DNA from: Bacteroidales bacterium
GTDB lineage: Bacteria > Bacteroidota > Bacteroidia > Bacteroidales > UBA932
NCBI GenBank assembly: GCA_017625535.1
Contig: JAGAKR010000015.1
Location: 62,001-126,000, forward strand
DNA: 64,000 nucleotides
Direction of reading: 5' to 3'
Shown piece by piece: positions 26,776-34,773 of this stretch. The notes beneath the pieces are model-generated. The model did no database searches, was not told the origin of the DNA, and saw only the letters and a program-made list of their open reading frames with translations. Each line of letters opens with the position of its first letter. The first letter of the stretch is position 1. Position numbers and translations under genes: made by a program.

Positions 26776-27966
26776 ATGTATAAAGATTTCCAGTCTTATC
26801 TGCAGACCACACTCAAAGAGATTGAGGAGGCCGGCCTTTACAAGAACGAGAGAGTGATTGTATCACCACAGAGAGCCGCCATTAAAGTTAACACAGGAAA
26901 AGATGTGCTCAATTTCTGTGCAAACAACTATCTGGGGCTTTCAGACAACCAGGAACTGATTGATGCAGCCAAGAAAGCTTTGGACGAGAGGGGCTTCGGT
27001 ATGTCAAGCGTACGTTTCATCTGCGGTACCCAGGATCTCCACAAAGAACTGGAGCAGAAAATTGCAGATTTCTTCGGTACAGAAGACACCATATTGTATG
27101 CTGCCTGCTTTGATGCCAATGGCGGTGTGTTTGAGCCATTGTTCACAGAGGAGGATGCAATCATTTCAGATGCCCTCAACCACGCTTCCATCATTGATGG
27201 TGTAAGGCTCTGTAAAGCAAAACGCTACAGGTATTCAAACGCCAATATGCAGGAGTTGGAGGAGTGTCTGAAACAGGCACAGGAGCAGAGATACAGGGTA
27301 ATTGTAACAGACGGTGTGTTCTCTATGGACGGCAATGTATGTCCGCTTGACCAGATCCATGCCCTTGCAGAGAAGTACAATGCAATGGTGATGGTGGACG
27401 AGTCCCACTCGGCAGGTGTTGTTGGCAAGACAGGCCGCGGTACAACTGAGCTCCACAACCTCAGAGGCAAGATTGAGATTATTACAGGTACCCTTGGAAA
27501 AGCATTCGGAGGTGCAATTGGCGGTTTTACAACCGGTAAGAAAGAGATTATTGCAATGCTCAGACAGCGTTCTCGCCCTTATCTTTTCTCAAATTCAATA
27601 CCTCCTATGGTTGCTGCTGCAGGATGTGCTATGTTTGATATGATGGCAAGGACCAATGAACTTCAGGACAAGCTGCATACAAATACAGATTACTTTGTGG
27701 CACAGATGAAGGCTGCAGGTTTCGACATCAAACCTACCCAGAGTGCAATTTGTGCTGTTATGCTGTATGATGCAAAACTTTCACAGCAGATGGCTGAGAA
27801 ACTGTTGGATGAGGGAATTTATGTGGTTGGCTTCTACTACCCTGTAGTTCCTAAAGACCAGGCAAGAATCCGTGTACAGATCTCGGCAGGCCACGAGCGT
27901 GAGCACCTTGACAAGGCAATTGCCGCATTCACCAAGATAGGCAAGGAACTTGGAGTGATAAAATAG
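26776..27966 (+). CDS. kbl: Glycine C-acetyltransferase (2-amino-3-ketobutyrate CoA ligase)
   Basis: A 396-residue PLP enzyme of the alpha-oxoamine synthase family. It converts 2-amino-3-ketobutyrate plus CoA into glycine and acetyl-CoA in threonine breakdown. NFCANNYLGLSDNQ, FGMSSVRFICGTQDLHKELE and SDALNHASIIDGVRLCKAK match KBL closely, which argues against serine palmitoyltransferase. The PLP lysine is in TGTLGKAFGG near residue 241. No threonine dehydrogenase gene is adjacent. It is monocistronic, bounded by a -7 box and a terminator. Confidence 0.95.
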   Translation: MYKDFQSYLQTTLKEIEEAGLYKNERVIVSPQRAAIKVNTGKDVLNFCANNYLGLSDNQELIDAAKKALDERGFGMSSVRFICGTQDLHKELEQKIADFFGTEDTILYAACFDANGGVFEPLFTEEDAIISDALNHASIIDGVRLCKAKRYRYSNANMQELEECLKQAQEQRYRVIVTDGVFSMDGNVCPLDQIHALAEKYNAMVMVDESHSAGVVGKTGRGTTELHNLRGKIEIITGTLGKAFGGAIGGFTTGKKEIIAMLRQRSRPYLFSNSIPPMVAAAGCAMFDMMARTNELQDKLHTNTDYFVAQMKAAGFDIKPTQSAICAVMLYDAKLSQQMAEKLLDEGIYVVGFYYPVVPKDQARIRVQISAGHEREHLDKAIAAFTKIGKELGVIK

Positions 27967-27984
27967 TCTTTATCCCTATAAATG

Positions 27985-28018
27985 AAAATGGGCAGCCTTG
28001 GCTGCCCATTTCTTTTAT
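27985..28018 (+). terminator. Terminator of kbl
   Basis: AAATGGGCAGCC pairs with GGCTGCCCATTT over a minimal loop, followed by CTTTTAT. It also ends just before the convergent trmB stop codon, so it may act in both directions. Confidence 0.85.
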
Positions 28019-28029
28019 ATTACAGGTAA

Positions 28030-28788
28030 TTACCCTTTGTTTGCTGGAACAAATCCGTGGCTCTCAATCTCCTGTTCATACCAGTAATCCTCGTCCCATT
28101 TTGGGGATACAAGTTCTCCCGGGTTGTTTATCCTGAAAGCCATATATGTTATTGGGAGCCCCTTCTTTATGTAATGGGCTTCGTAGAATGTGCGGATTGA
28201 GAGTATCTCATCTGCCCTGCCGCTGCCGTATATGTCTGTATTTGCCTCCAGCACCTCAAGGTTGTTCTGCTGTGCGCAGGCAAGGGTGTATTCGTGCAGG
28301 AACCTGCTGTCTGTCTTCAGGTTTATTATGCCATCGGGAAGGAGGAAATTCCTGTATCGGTGCAGGAACATGGGGCCTGTGAGCCTCCTGCGCTCCCTCT
28401 TCAACTGCGGGTCTGCAAAGGTTATCCAAATCTGCTCAATCTCATTCTCAGCAAAGAGGGATTCTATGAATTCAATCCTTGTACGGATGAAAGCAACATT
28501 TGGCATATTCTCTTCTGTAGCCTGTTTTGCACCTTTCCACAGACGGGCACCCTTTATGTCTATCCCTATGAAGTTCCTCTGGGGGAACATCTTTGCAAGG
28601 GCAATGGTGTATTCCCCTTTGCCACAGCCCAGTTCAAGTGTAATGGGATTGTTGTTTCCGAACACCTGGCTGTGCCATTTTCCTTTAAGGGTGTAGTCCT
28701 TGCCCAGAACCTCTTCTGTCTGGGGCTGGTACAGGCATCCGAATGTCTCGTTTTCCCTGAATTTCCTAAGTTTATCTTTTGAACTCAT
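28030..28788 (-). CDS. trmB: tRNA (guanine-N7)-methyltransferase
   Basis: A 252-residue SAM-dependent enzyme that methylates G46 of tRNA. The SAM motif LELGCGKGEYTIALAK is near residues 53-68. IGIDIKGARLWKGAKQA and the family motif ITFADPQLKRERRRLTG (equivalent of DPWPKKRH) follow. ATG at 28788 overlaps the gldH stop codon by four bases, which suggests translational coupling and supports this start. It closes the leftward operon holB-ricT-gldH-trmB. Confidence 0.94.
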   Translation of the reverse strand: MSSKDKLRKFRENETFGCLYQPQTEEVLGKDYTLKGKWHSQVFGNNNPITLELGCGKGEYTIALAKMFPQRNFIGIDIKGARLWKGAKQATEENMPNVAFIRTRIEFIESLFAENEIEQIWITFADPQLKRERRRLTGPMFLHRYRNFLLPDGIINLKTDSRFLHEYTLACAQQNNLEVLEANTDIYGSGRADEILSIRTFYEAHYIKKGLPITYMAFRINNPGELVSPKWDEDYWYEQEIESHGFVPANKG

Positions 28789-29264
28789 ATTTTTTCTTGT
28801 CTGCAATGTACTCCAAGTCCTATTATGTTGCTGTAGTCCTCATCCTTCCCGGCTTTTGTGAGGATCATGCTCCATTTCCCCGGAATTTTGTTGTATATGT
28901 TTTTCCTGTAAGGCCACTCTATCTCCTTTACCCCGTGTGATGTGCGGCTTGTCCCATCTTTATCCGAAACATTCAGGGGCAGGGTTATGGTCTCTGTATA
29001 GCGTGTGCTGTCGGGAGCAACAAGGGTTATATTTACAGGGTACCCTTTCTCTTTGCCAATGCTCCTCTCTATGGCAATTTCCCCCACAATGTAGAGTTGG
29101 CAGGCGTTTATTGTGTCTGTCATTTCAAAGTTCAGGGTAATCTGCGTATCACCCTTCCACCCTGTAAGCCTGTTCAGGTTTATATATGAATAATCCTTTA
29201 TGGGTTGGGTGCACCCTGCTGCCAGCAGTGCCGCTGCAAATGCGGCAAGGCACTTAATTCTCAT
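28785..29264 (-). CDS. gldH: GldH-family lipoprotein
   Basis: The product from ATG 29264 has 159 residues and a lipobox LLAAGC (Cys18). QPIKDYSYINLNRLTGWKGD and the beta-sandwich-like WPYRKNIYNKIPGKWSMIL are typical of GldH, a lipoprotein first linked to gliding in Flavobacterium but widespread in non-gliding Bacteroidales. The longer frame runs back into ricT and is rejected. It overlaps ricT by 11 bases and trmB by 4, so all are translated from one message. Its role in a non-gliding organism is unknown. Confidence 0.85.
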   Translation of the reverse strand: MRIKCLAAFAAALLAAGCTQPIKDYSYINLNRLTGWKGDTQITLNFEMTDTINACQLYIVGEIAIERSIGKEKGYPVNITLVAPDSTRYTETITLPLNVSDKDGTSRTSHGVKEIEWPYRKNIYNKIPGKWSMILTKAGKDEDYSNIIGLGVHCRQEKI

Positions 29265-30663
29265 TTCCGCTCTCCTGCCTTTTTGCCTGAGGCTCCCTTT
29301 TTCCGCGGTTCCCCCTTGGGCCCCGGTTTTCTTTTGGCCCCCTGTTTTCCCTTGGCTCGCGGTTCTCACGTGGTTCCTTCTGCTCTTTTGGTTCTCGTGC
29401 CTCACGGTTAGGATGCCCTTTCCTGTTCCTGTCACCTCTCCTGTGCTTTTCACCCTGCTTTTCAGGTGCATTCTCCTTCTCCATCACCTCTTTGGCCTGC
29501 TCCTGAGGCTTCTGCTCATCAGATTTTGCGGCAGCGTGTTCTGCCCCCTTGTTCCTGCGGTTCTTCTTTTTCTTCTTGTCGTTGTCGAAGCGTGAGATGC
29601 TCTCCTCTCCTGCGGCGCTCATAAACTCAGGTGATTTGTCTGCATAACTGTTCTGCATACAGCTTGGGGCCTTTATCCCCTTCCTGTTCATTGCAATTAT
29701 CTCCTTAACCTCCTGGTTGTCCAGTGCCACCATATTGGACATGCTCTTAGGGTCGTAAGAGAACCACATAATACCTTTCAGAATGTCTGTCTTCATAAGG
29801 TATGCCTCGCCGTCATCAAACTGCAGCGGCTCTGTAACCCTTGGCATCTTGGACTGGGCATCTACATATACAGATGCCTCATAGTTGATGCAGCATTTAA
29901 GTTTTCCGCATTGTCCGGCAAGTTTCTGAGGGTTCAATGACAGATCCTGGCATCTTGCAGCCTGGGTAGTGATTGACTGGAAGTTGTTCATATACCTTGA
30001 GCAGCACAACGCCTGGCCACATACTCCAAGTCCGCCAATGAGGCCGGCCTCCTGCCTTGCGCCAATCTGCTTCATCTCAATCCTTATGCGGAACTCCTCT
30101 GCAAAGTCCTTTATCAGCTGGCGGAAATCCACCCTCTCATCCGCAATGTAATAGAAAATTGCCTTTGATCCGTCTCCCTGGAACTCTACATCGCCAATTT
30201 TCATATTCAACTGCAGGGCGGCAGCCATCTGTCGGGACCTTATCATTGTCTTGTGTTCCCTTGCTATTGCATCCTGCCATTTCTGTATGTCTGCAGGGCG
30301 TGCCTTGCGGTATATTTTCCTGAACTCGTAGCTGGTAGGGTCTATCCTGTCCCTCTTCAGCTGGTTGGCAATTATAGGGCCTGCGAGTGTAACTATACCC
30401 ACATCGTATCCGTTCTGTGCCTCAACCACCACAATGTCCCCAATTTTGAGGCTCTGCTCGGATGCATTCCTGAAAATAAGTTTGCGTGTATTCTTGAACC
30501 TCACCTCAAAGAGATCCTTCAGATTCTCCTGGGATATCCCTTCAAGCCAGTTGAACACACCAAGTTTGCAGCATCTGCGGTTATATGTACAAGTTATATC
30601 CCCAGCCTCATTTACCTCGGTCTCACAACCTCTCTGGCAGTCATATTCTTTAATTGTTCCCAT
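29254..30663 (-). CDS. ricT: RicT/PSP1-domain protein with long basic low-complexity tail
   Basis: A 469-residue protein. The PSP1/YaaT core (about 35-290) shows GDIVVVEAQNGYDVGIVTL, QIGARQEAGLIGGLGVCGQ, then CCSRY and the cysteine-rich GQCGKLKCCINYE; in B. subtilis these cysteines help RicT bind Fe-S clusters. RicT complexes control RNase Y and RNA maturation. From about residue 385 the tail is an unusual run of R, E, P, G, N and K with repeats of PRENR/PKENRGP, likely disordered and RNA-binding. ATG at 30663 lies two bases after the holB stop codon. Confidence 0.88.
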   Translation of the reverse strand: MGTIKEYDCQRGCETEVNEAGDITCTYNRRCCKLGVFNWLEGISQENLKDLFEVRFKNTRKLIFRNASEQSLKIGDIVVVEAQNGYDVGIVTLAGPIIANQLKRDRIDPTSYEFRKIYRKARPADIQKWQDAIAREHKTMIRSRQMAAALQLNMKIGDVEFQGDGSKAIFYYIADERVDFRQLIKDFAEEFRIRIEMKQIGARQEAGLIGGLGVCGQALCCSRYMNNFQSITTQAARCQDLSLNPQKLAGQCGKLKCCINYEASVYVDAQSKMPRVTEPLQFDDGEAYLMKTDILKGIMWFSYDPKSMSNMVALDNQEVKEIIAMNRKGIKAPSCMQNSYADKSPEFMSAAGEESISRFDNDKKKKKNRRNKGAEHAAAKSDEQKPQEQAKEVMEKENAPEKQGEKHRRGDRNRKGHPNREAREPKEQKEPRENREPRENRGPKENRGPRGNRGKREPQAKRQESGNEN

Positions 30664-30665
30664 AA

Positions 30666-31793
30666 CTATATATTGTAGAATATGCGATTGCATAAATCGC
30701 AAAAAATAAACTTGGGGTTTACATTCCTCTCAATGCACTCAAGAGCATTGGTAAGGTACCCGTACCCCTTACGGTAAAAATCAGGTTTTATTCTTCCCGA
30801 CAAGTTCCTGAACATTTCCCTTTCCTTTGCAGAAGCATAGGAAATCTCATCCAGTCCCAAACTCATCATATATATTTTCCTCAAAATTTCCCCACCTTCA
30901 AGGCACAGTCCCCTTTGCGCCTCTTTGCCGTAGGAGGCAATCTCCTCCCACAATTCCATAAGGGCAGGCAGATCCTTTTCCAATGCCTTGCCCAGAATCT
31001 CCACAAACATAGGGCGTTTGCCCTCTTCATCCCTCTCCCTTGAAACAAGCCCTATGGCCTTCCCAAGACTGCCACCGGCGCATCTTGCCCAGAAACGGGC
31101 CTCTTCAGGGTTGAGATGCAGCCTCTCTGTGAGTTCCTGTTCCAGCAGGGCGGATTCAATAGGCGGAACCTCAATTATCCTGCACCTCGACAGGATTGTG
31201 GCAATTATCTTCCCCGGATTGTGGGAGACCATAAAATAATATGTCCCGTCCTGCGGCTCTTCCAGACTCTTCAGCAGTTTGTTCGCAGCCTCAATGGTTA
31301 TCCTCTCCGGGAACATTATGAGCATCACCTTTGCCCCTCCTTCGTAGGAACTCAGGCTCAGTTTCCTCATTATGGAGTTTGCCTCGGCTACACTTATTGT
31401 CCCAAGCTTGTTCTCAATGCCGAAAGCCTTGCACAACTCCTGCTCGTTGAAGTATGCATTTTCCCTTACAAGTTCCCTCCAGGCAGGGTAGAACATCTCC
31501 ACTTCGCCCCTCTTGTCGCCCCCAATGAGTGTGGAGGCATTTATCGGGAATGAGAAATGGACATCAGGGTGCACAAGTTTTGTGTTCTTTATGCAGTTGG
31601 GGCATTTCCCGCAGGAGTCCCCTCCTTGTCTCTGACTACAGAACATATATTCAATTGTGGCAAGGGCCAATTGCAGAGCCCCGTAACCTGCCTTTTCGCA
31701 AAACAGTACGGCATGCGGCATTCTGCCGCTGTCAATCATATTGCGCAGGTTCTCTACAATCTCCTTATGTCCCAATATTCCAGAAAAAGGCAT
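30666..31793 (-). CDS. holB: DNA polymerase III, delta prime subunit
   Basis: The 375-residue clamp-loader subunit begins MPFSGILGHKEIVENLRNM. As usual for delta prime, the Walker A is degenerate (CEKAGYGALQLALA). A zinc site of four cysteines is present (CSQRQGGDSCGKCPNC), and sensor motif LSRCRIIEVPPI follows near residue 205. It loads the sliding clamp with gamma/tau and delta. It is first in the leftward holB-ricT-gldH-trmB operon. Only about 20 bases separate it from rlhA upstream, so read-through from that gene is likely. Confidence 0.92.
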   Translation of the reverse strand: MPFSGILGHKEIVENLRNMIDSGRMPHAVLFCEKAGYGALQLALATIEYMFCSQRQGGDSCGKCPNCIKNTKLVHPDVHFSFPINASTLIGGDKRGEVEMFYPAWRELVRENAYFNEQELCKAFGIENKLGTISVAEANSIMRKLSLSSYEGGAKVMLIMFPERITIEAANKLLKSLEEPQDGTYYFMVSHNPGKIIATILSRCRIIEVPPIESALLEQELTERLHLNPEEARFWARCAGGSLGKAIGLVSRERDEEGKRPMFVEILGKALEKDLPALMELWEEIASYGKEAQRGLCLEGGEILRKIYMMSLGLDEISYASAKEREMFRNLSGRIKPDFYRKGYGYLTNALECIERNVNPKFIFCDLCNRIFYNI

Positions 31794-31812
31794 AATGTAA
31801 AATTACTCTTTT

Positions 31813-33735
31813 TTATCCAATTACCAACATTTCACAGTTGGCGCAGTCGAATTTAAGCTGCAGCCTGTTCCTGCCGTTTATCAGGAAAAGGGGTTCGGTA
31901 AAGGTTATTTTCCCCAGGTTGTTCCTGTAATTTTTGTCTTGGGCCCATCTTGTCCTGTAATTCGGGCACAGGCCAAACTCATATTTTATGCAGTATTTTG
32001 TGCGCATAAGTTCTGCTTGCGGCGCCTCCTGCAGCTCGTATGCAGGGGCAATCTCTTCTGCCCCAAGTCTGGCGTAGAGTTGTCGGGAAGCGGAATTTGA
32101 GCAGTTGGCCAGGTATGTGAGCCCTTTGGAAACCTCCATTGGCCTGGCTTCCTTTTTCTGCTGTACAAATTTCTCTGCTGCAGCTCTCCTGTTCTGTGCG
32201 GTTATCTGTGCAATCTTCTCCTCAAGTGCCAGGGCAATTTCTCTCCTTATGCCGTTGAGTTGTGCTGCAGGCAAGAAAGGCACCTCCTTTATATCCACCT
32301 CTTCCACCTGGAAAGAGAAAATTCCGCTGCTTTTGCCAAGCTGCTTCTTTATATTCTCTTTTGCAAGTTCCTTGTTCTGTGCGGTATCTCCCCCAGTTGG
32401 GAAATTGTACCTTATTCCAATCCCTTCTGCGGTTGTTGCAATTGCGTATAACTCCCCTCCATCCTCTCTTATGGCAAGGTTTACAGAGATCATCCTCTTT
32501 GGAGGATTCTTCTCCATCTCCTTCTCAAACGCTATATTGTAGTTCCTGTATATCTTGGAACCCTGCGGAACCTGCAGTTTCTCTGTTGTTGCAACCATAT
32601 TGCCGTTGCAGGCATTGGCCCTTGCTCCCAGAATTTCCCCGGCAGGTGTTACAAAACAGAGCCCGTCCCCATTGTTGAGGGGCTGTTTACCGTTCTCAAG
32701 CCTGTAGGTGAAATTCAGTTGGCCGTATTTGTTTTTCCCTGTACCTGCAATTTTCCCTATGTACTCACCCAGATATTTTGCTCCGTCTGCGCTACGCCAT
32801 CTCCCCCTTCTGCCATCTATGAAAAGTGTTGTATAATCCCTGTTGAATGTTGCAGAAGGATTCGGGGTGAAACCTCCGTGGCAGTAGCCGTATGAGGCCC
32901 TTTTGTATCTGCTGTTGTTTTTCAGGAATTCATCAATTTTCCTCCTGTAAAGCAGAACAGTGTTCCTTATGTATGATTCGTTCTTGAGCCTTCCCTCTAT
33001 CTTGAATGAGGTTATTCCTGCCTCCACAAGTTGCGGAATGTGTCCGCTGAGGTTGAAATCTTTCAGAGAGAGAACAGGAATATCTTTGGCAAGCGGGTTG
33101 CCCGAATCATCCTTAACCTCCCGTCCTGTGCTGTCTGCAAGTGTATAGTTGGTTCTGCAGGCCTGGGCACAGCACCCTCTGTTGGCACTTCTCCCTGTTA
33201 TCTTCTGGCTAAGGTAGCACTGGCCGCTGTAACTTACGCACAATGCACCGTGGATGAATGATTCAAGCGGAATATTTGTGGCCTCCTTTATTGCGGCAAT
33301 CTGTTCCAGACTCAGTTCCCTGGCCAGAATGAGCCTGCTGAATCCAAGTGATTCCAGGAACCGTGCCTGCTGCGGGGTTCTGATGTTTGTCTGGGTTGAG
33401 GCAAAGAGTTCTATTGGAGGAAGGTCCATCTCCATAATGGCAAGGTCCTGTACAATTATGGCATCACATCCTATCTTGTGCGCCTCAATTATAGTCTCCC
33501 TTGCCTGCTGCAGTTCATCCTCGTAAAGGATGGTGTTAACCACCATATACACTTTGGCCCCAAATTTATGGGCGTAATCCACCAGCTCCGCAATGTCTGC
33601 GAGAGTATTGCCGGCAGCCTCACGTGCTCCAAATCTGGGACCTGCAATATATACAGCATCGGCACCACAGTCTATTGCTGCAATGCCGATACTTTTATTT
33701 TTAGCCGGAGCAAGCAGCTCAAGCTCTATTTGCAT
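31813..33735 (-). CDS. rlhA: U32-family protein, 23S rRNA 5-hydroxycytidine synthase type (RlhA)
   Basis: A 640-residue U32 protein with the C-terminal DUF3656 part, the size and layout of RlhA (about 650 residues), which hydroxylates C2501 of 23S rRNA. N-terminal ELLAPAKNKSIGIAAIDCGA and ADAVYIAGPRFGAR are family hallmarks. The U32 signature reads FIHGALCVSYSGQCYLS followed by SANRGCCAQACR, whose cysteines are thought to hold an Fe-S cluster. Its start codon lies inside the end of the upstream TPR gene (10-base overlap). The older label 'collagenase-like peptidase' is probably wrong. Confidence 0.88.
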   Translation of the reverse strand: MQIELELLAPAKNKSIGIAAIDCGADAVYIAGPRFGAREAAGNTLADIAELVDYAHKFGAKVYMVVNTILYEDELQQARETIIEAHKIGCDAIIVQDLAIMEMDLPPIELFASTQTNIRTPQQARFLESLGFSRLILARELSLEQIAAIKEATNIPLESFIHGALCVSYSGQCYLSQKITGRSANRGCCAQACRTNYTLADSTGREVKDDSGNPLAKDIPVLSLKDFNLSGHIPQLVEAGITSFKIEGRLKNESYIRNTVLLYRRKIDEFLKNNSRYKRASYGYCHGGFTPNPSATFNRDYTTLFIDGRRGRWRSADGAKYLGEYIGKIAGTGKNKYGQLNFTYRLENGKQPLNNGDGLCFVTPAGEILGARANACNGNMVATTEKLQVPQGSKIYRNYNIAFEKEMEKNPPKRMISVNLAIREDGGELYAIATTAEGIGIRYNFPTGGDTAQNKELAKENIKKQLGKSSGIFSFQVEEVDIKEVPFLPAAQLNGIRREIALALEEKIAQITAQNRRAAAEKFVQQKKEARPMEVSKGLTYLANCSNSASRQLYARLGAEEIAPAYELQEAPQAELMRTKYCIKYEFGLCPNYRTRWAQDKNYRNNLGKITFTEPLFLINGRNRLQLKFDCANCEMLVIG

Positions 33736-34643
33736 AGTGAACCAACTTTGCTTGTTGCGTATGCGCCAAAGTTCTTGTCTGAAGTAATCTGTTTGTAGAA
33801 CTCACAAGCCTTTGCATTGTTGCCTTTAGCCTCGTATGCTCTTGCAAGGTAGTATTTTGCATTTACAGAACCGTCACCCTCAAGCAATGAAATGCAGTTG
33901 TCATATTTCTTAAGGTTGAAAGCAGCCATACCGCCGTAGATGTTTGCGGTCTTTACGCCATACTCGTTTGCTTTAAGAACGTTCTCCAAAGTTGCAGCAT
34001 GGTTCTTTGCTTTGTATGCAGCCACAGCAGCCTTAAGGTAAATGTTGCCTGCCTGTTTGTCTGCATTTGCCTTCTGGCCGAACTCGCCTGCTTTTGCGAA
34101 AGCTGCAATTGCACCCTCAGTATCACCGGTGTTGGCTTTGCACATACCAAGTCTCAACCATGCAACGCCGTTCTCGCCGTTAAGGTCAAGTGCCTTCTGG
34201 TACTCAGCGGCAGCCTCAGCAAATTTCTTCTCGTTCAAAAGTGCATTTCCGTCTGCAATGTAGATCTGTGGAACAAGGTCTTTTGCATCCTGTGCAACCT
34301 CAGGCTGTCCGTACTCGCCTGCAAGTTTCTGTGCCTGTGCCAAAAGTTCAATGGCTTTGTCCATATCTTTAGCATTGGCAGCCTCTTTACCCATGCTCAA
34401 AAGCAGTTTTGGGATAATGGCTTTACAGTCTGTAGCAAGAGCCGCACCCTCATCACCAAGAGTCACAGCCATTGCAAGCGCTTTCTGGAATCCCTCAAGA
34501 GCAGCAGCGTCATTCCCTTCCTGAAGGGCAGCAGCAGCATTGTTGTACAATTCACCAGCCTGTGTAAGGTCCTGTGCATTGGCAGCAACGCAAACAACAA
34601 GTGCCATGGCGGTTGCTGCAAAAAATCTAGCAATCTTTTTCAT
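33726..34643 (-). CDS. Secreted TPR-repeat protein
   Basis: A 305-residue protein with a signal peptide (MKKIARFFAATAMALVVCVAANA) and at least five TPR-like units (AGELYNNAAAALQEGNDAAA; EAAAEYQKALDLNGENGVAW; GNIYLKAAVAAYKAKNHAAT; ANIYGGMAAFNLKKYDNC; KYYLARAYEAKGNNAKACEF). Alanine-rich and with codon use of a well-expressed gene. It is probably a periplasmic scaffold; partners are unknown. A full promoter pair lies upstream (34687-34717). The stop codon overlaps the rlhA start, so rlhA may be translated by coupling. Confidence 0.85.
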   Translation of the reverse strand: MKKIARFFAATAMALVVCVAANAQDLTQAGELYNNAAAALQEGNDAAALEGFQKALAMAVTLGDEGAALATDCKAIIPKLLLSMGKEAANAKDMDKAIELLAQAQKLAGEYGQPEVAQDAKDLVPQIYIADGNALLNEKKFAEAAAEYQKALDLNGENGVAWLRLGMCKANTGDTEGAIAAFAKAGEFGQKANADKQAGNIYLKAAVAAYKAKNHAATLENVLKANEYGVKTANIYGGMAAFNLKKYDNCISLLEGDGSVNAKYYLARAYEAKGNNAKACEFYKQITSDKNFGAYATSKVGSLCK

Positions 34644-34686
34644 CTCAGTTATAGTTTGTTTATGTTATTTCTGCGCAATAAAGCAA

Positions 34687-34717
34687 CAAATTTAGGAAAA
34701 ATACATTTACAATCAAA
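34687..34717 (-). promoter_or_regulatory. Promoter of the TPR protein gene
   Basis: On the minus strand TTTG (CAAA at 34714-34717) is followed after 19 bases by TAAATTTG (CAAATTTA at 34687-34694), 43 bases before the ATG. A textbook Bacteroidetes promoter. Confidence 0.7.
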
Positions 34718-34731
34718 ATGCATTTTTTTTG

Positions 34732-34739
34732 TATTTTTG
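34732..34739 (+). promoter_or_regulatory. -7 element of the M16 gene
   Basis: TATTTTTG lies 34 bases before the ATG at 34774, within a T-rich stretch. No clear -33 TTG is visible. It is back-to-back with the TPR gene promoter. Confidence 0.45.
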
Positions 34740-34773
34740 TAGTTCATACGATGAACATCCAAAACATAAAGAG

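Noticed and set aside
26776..27966. Serine palmitoyltransferase for sphingolipids
   Set aside because: The sequence follows KBL motifs (RFICGTQDLHKELE, NHASIIDGVRLCKAKRY) almost residue for residue; SPT enzymes differ there.
28785..29471. Longer 228-codon version of the gldH frame
   Set aside because: The extra N-terminal part reads inside ricT in another frame and removes the signal peptide from the N terminus; ATG 29264 restores a proper lipoprotein signal.
31813..33735. Collagenase-like U32 peptidase
   Set aside because: Full length with DUF3656 region and the cysteine pattern fit the RlhA rRNA hydroxylation group rather than a peptidase.
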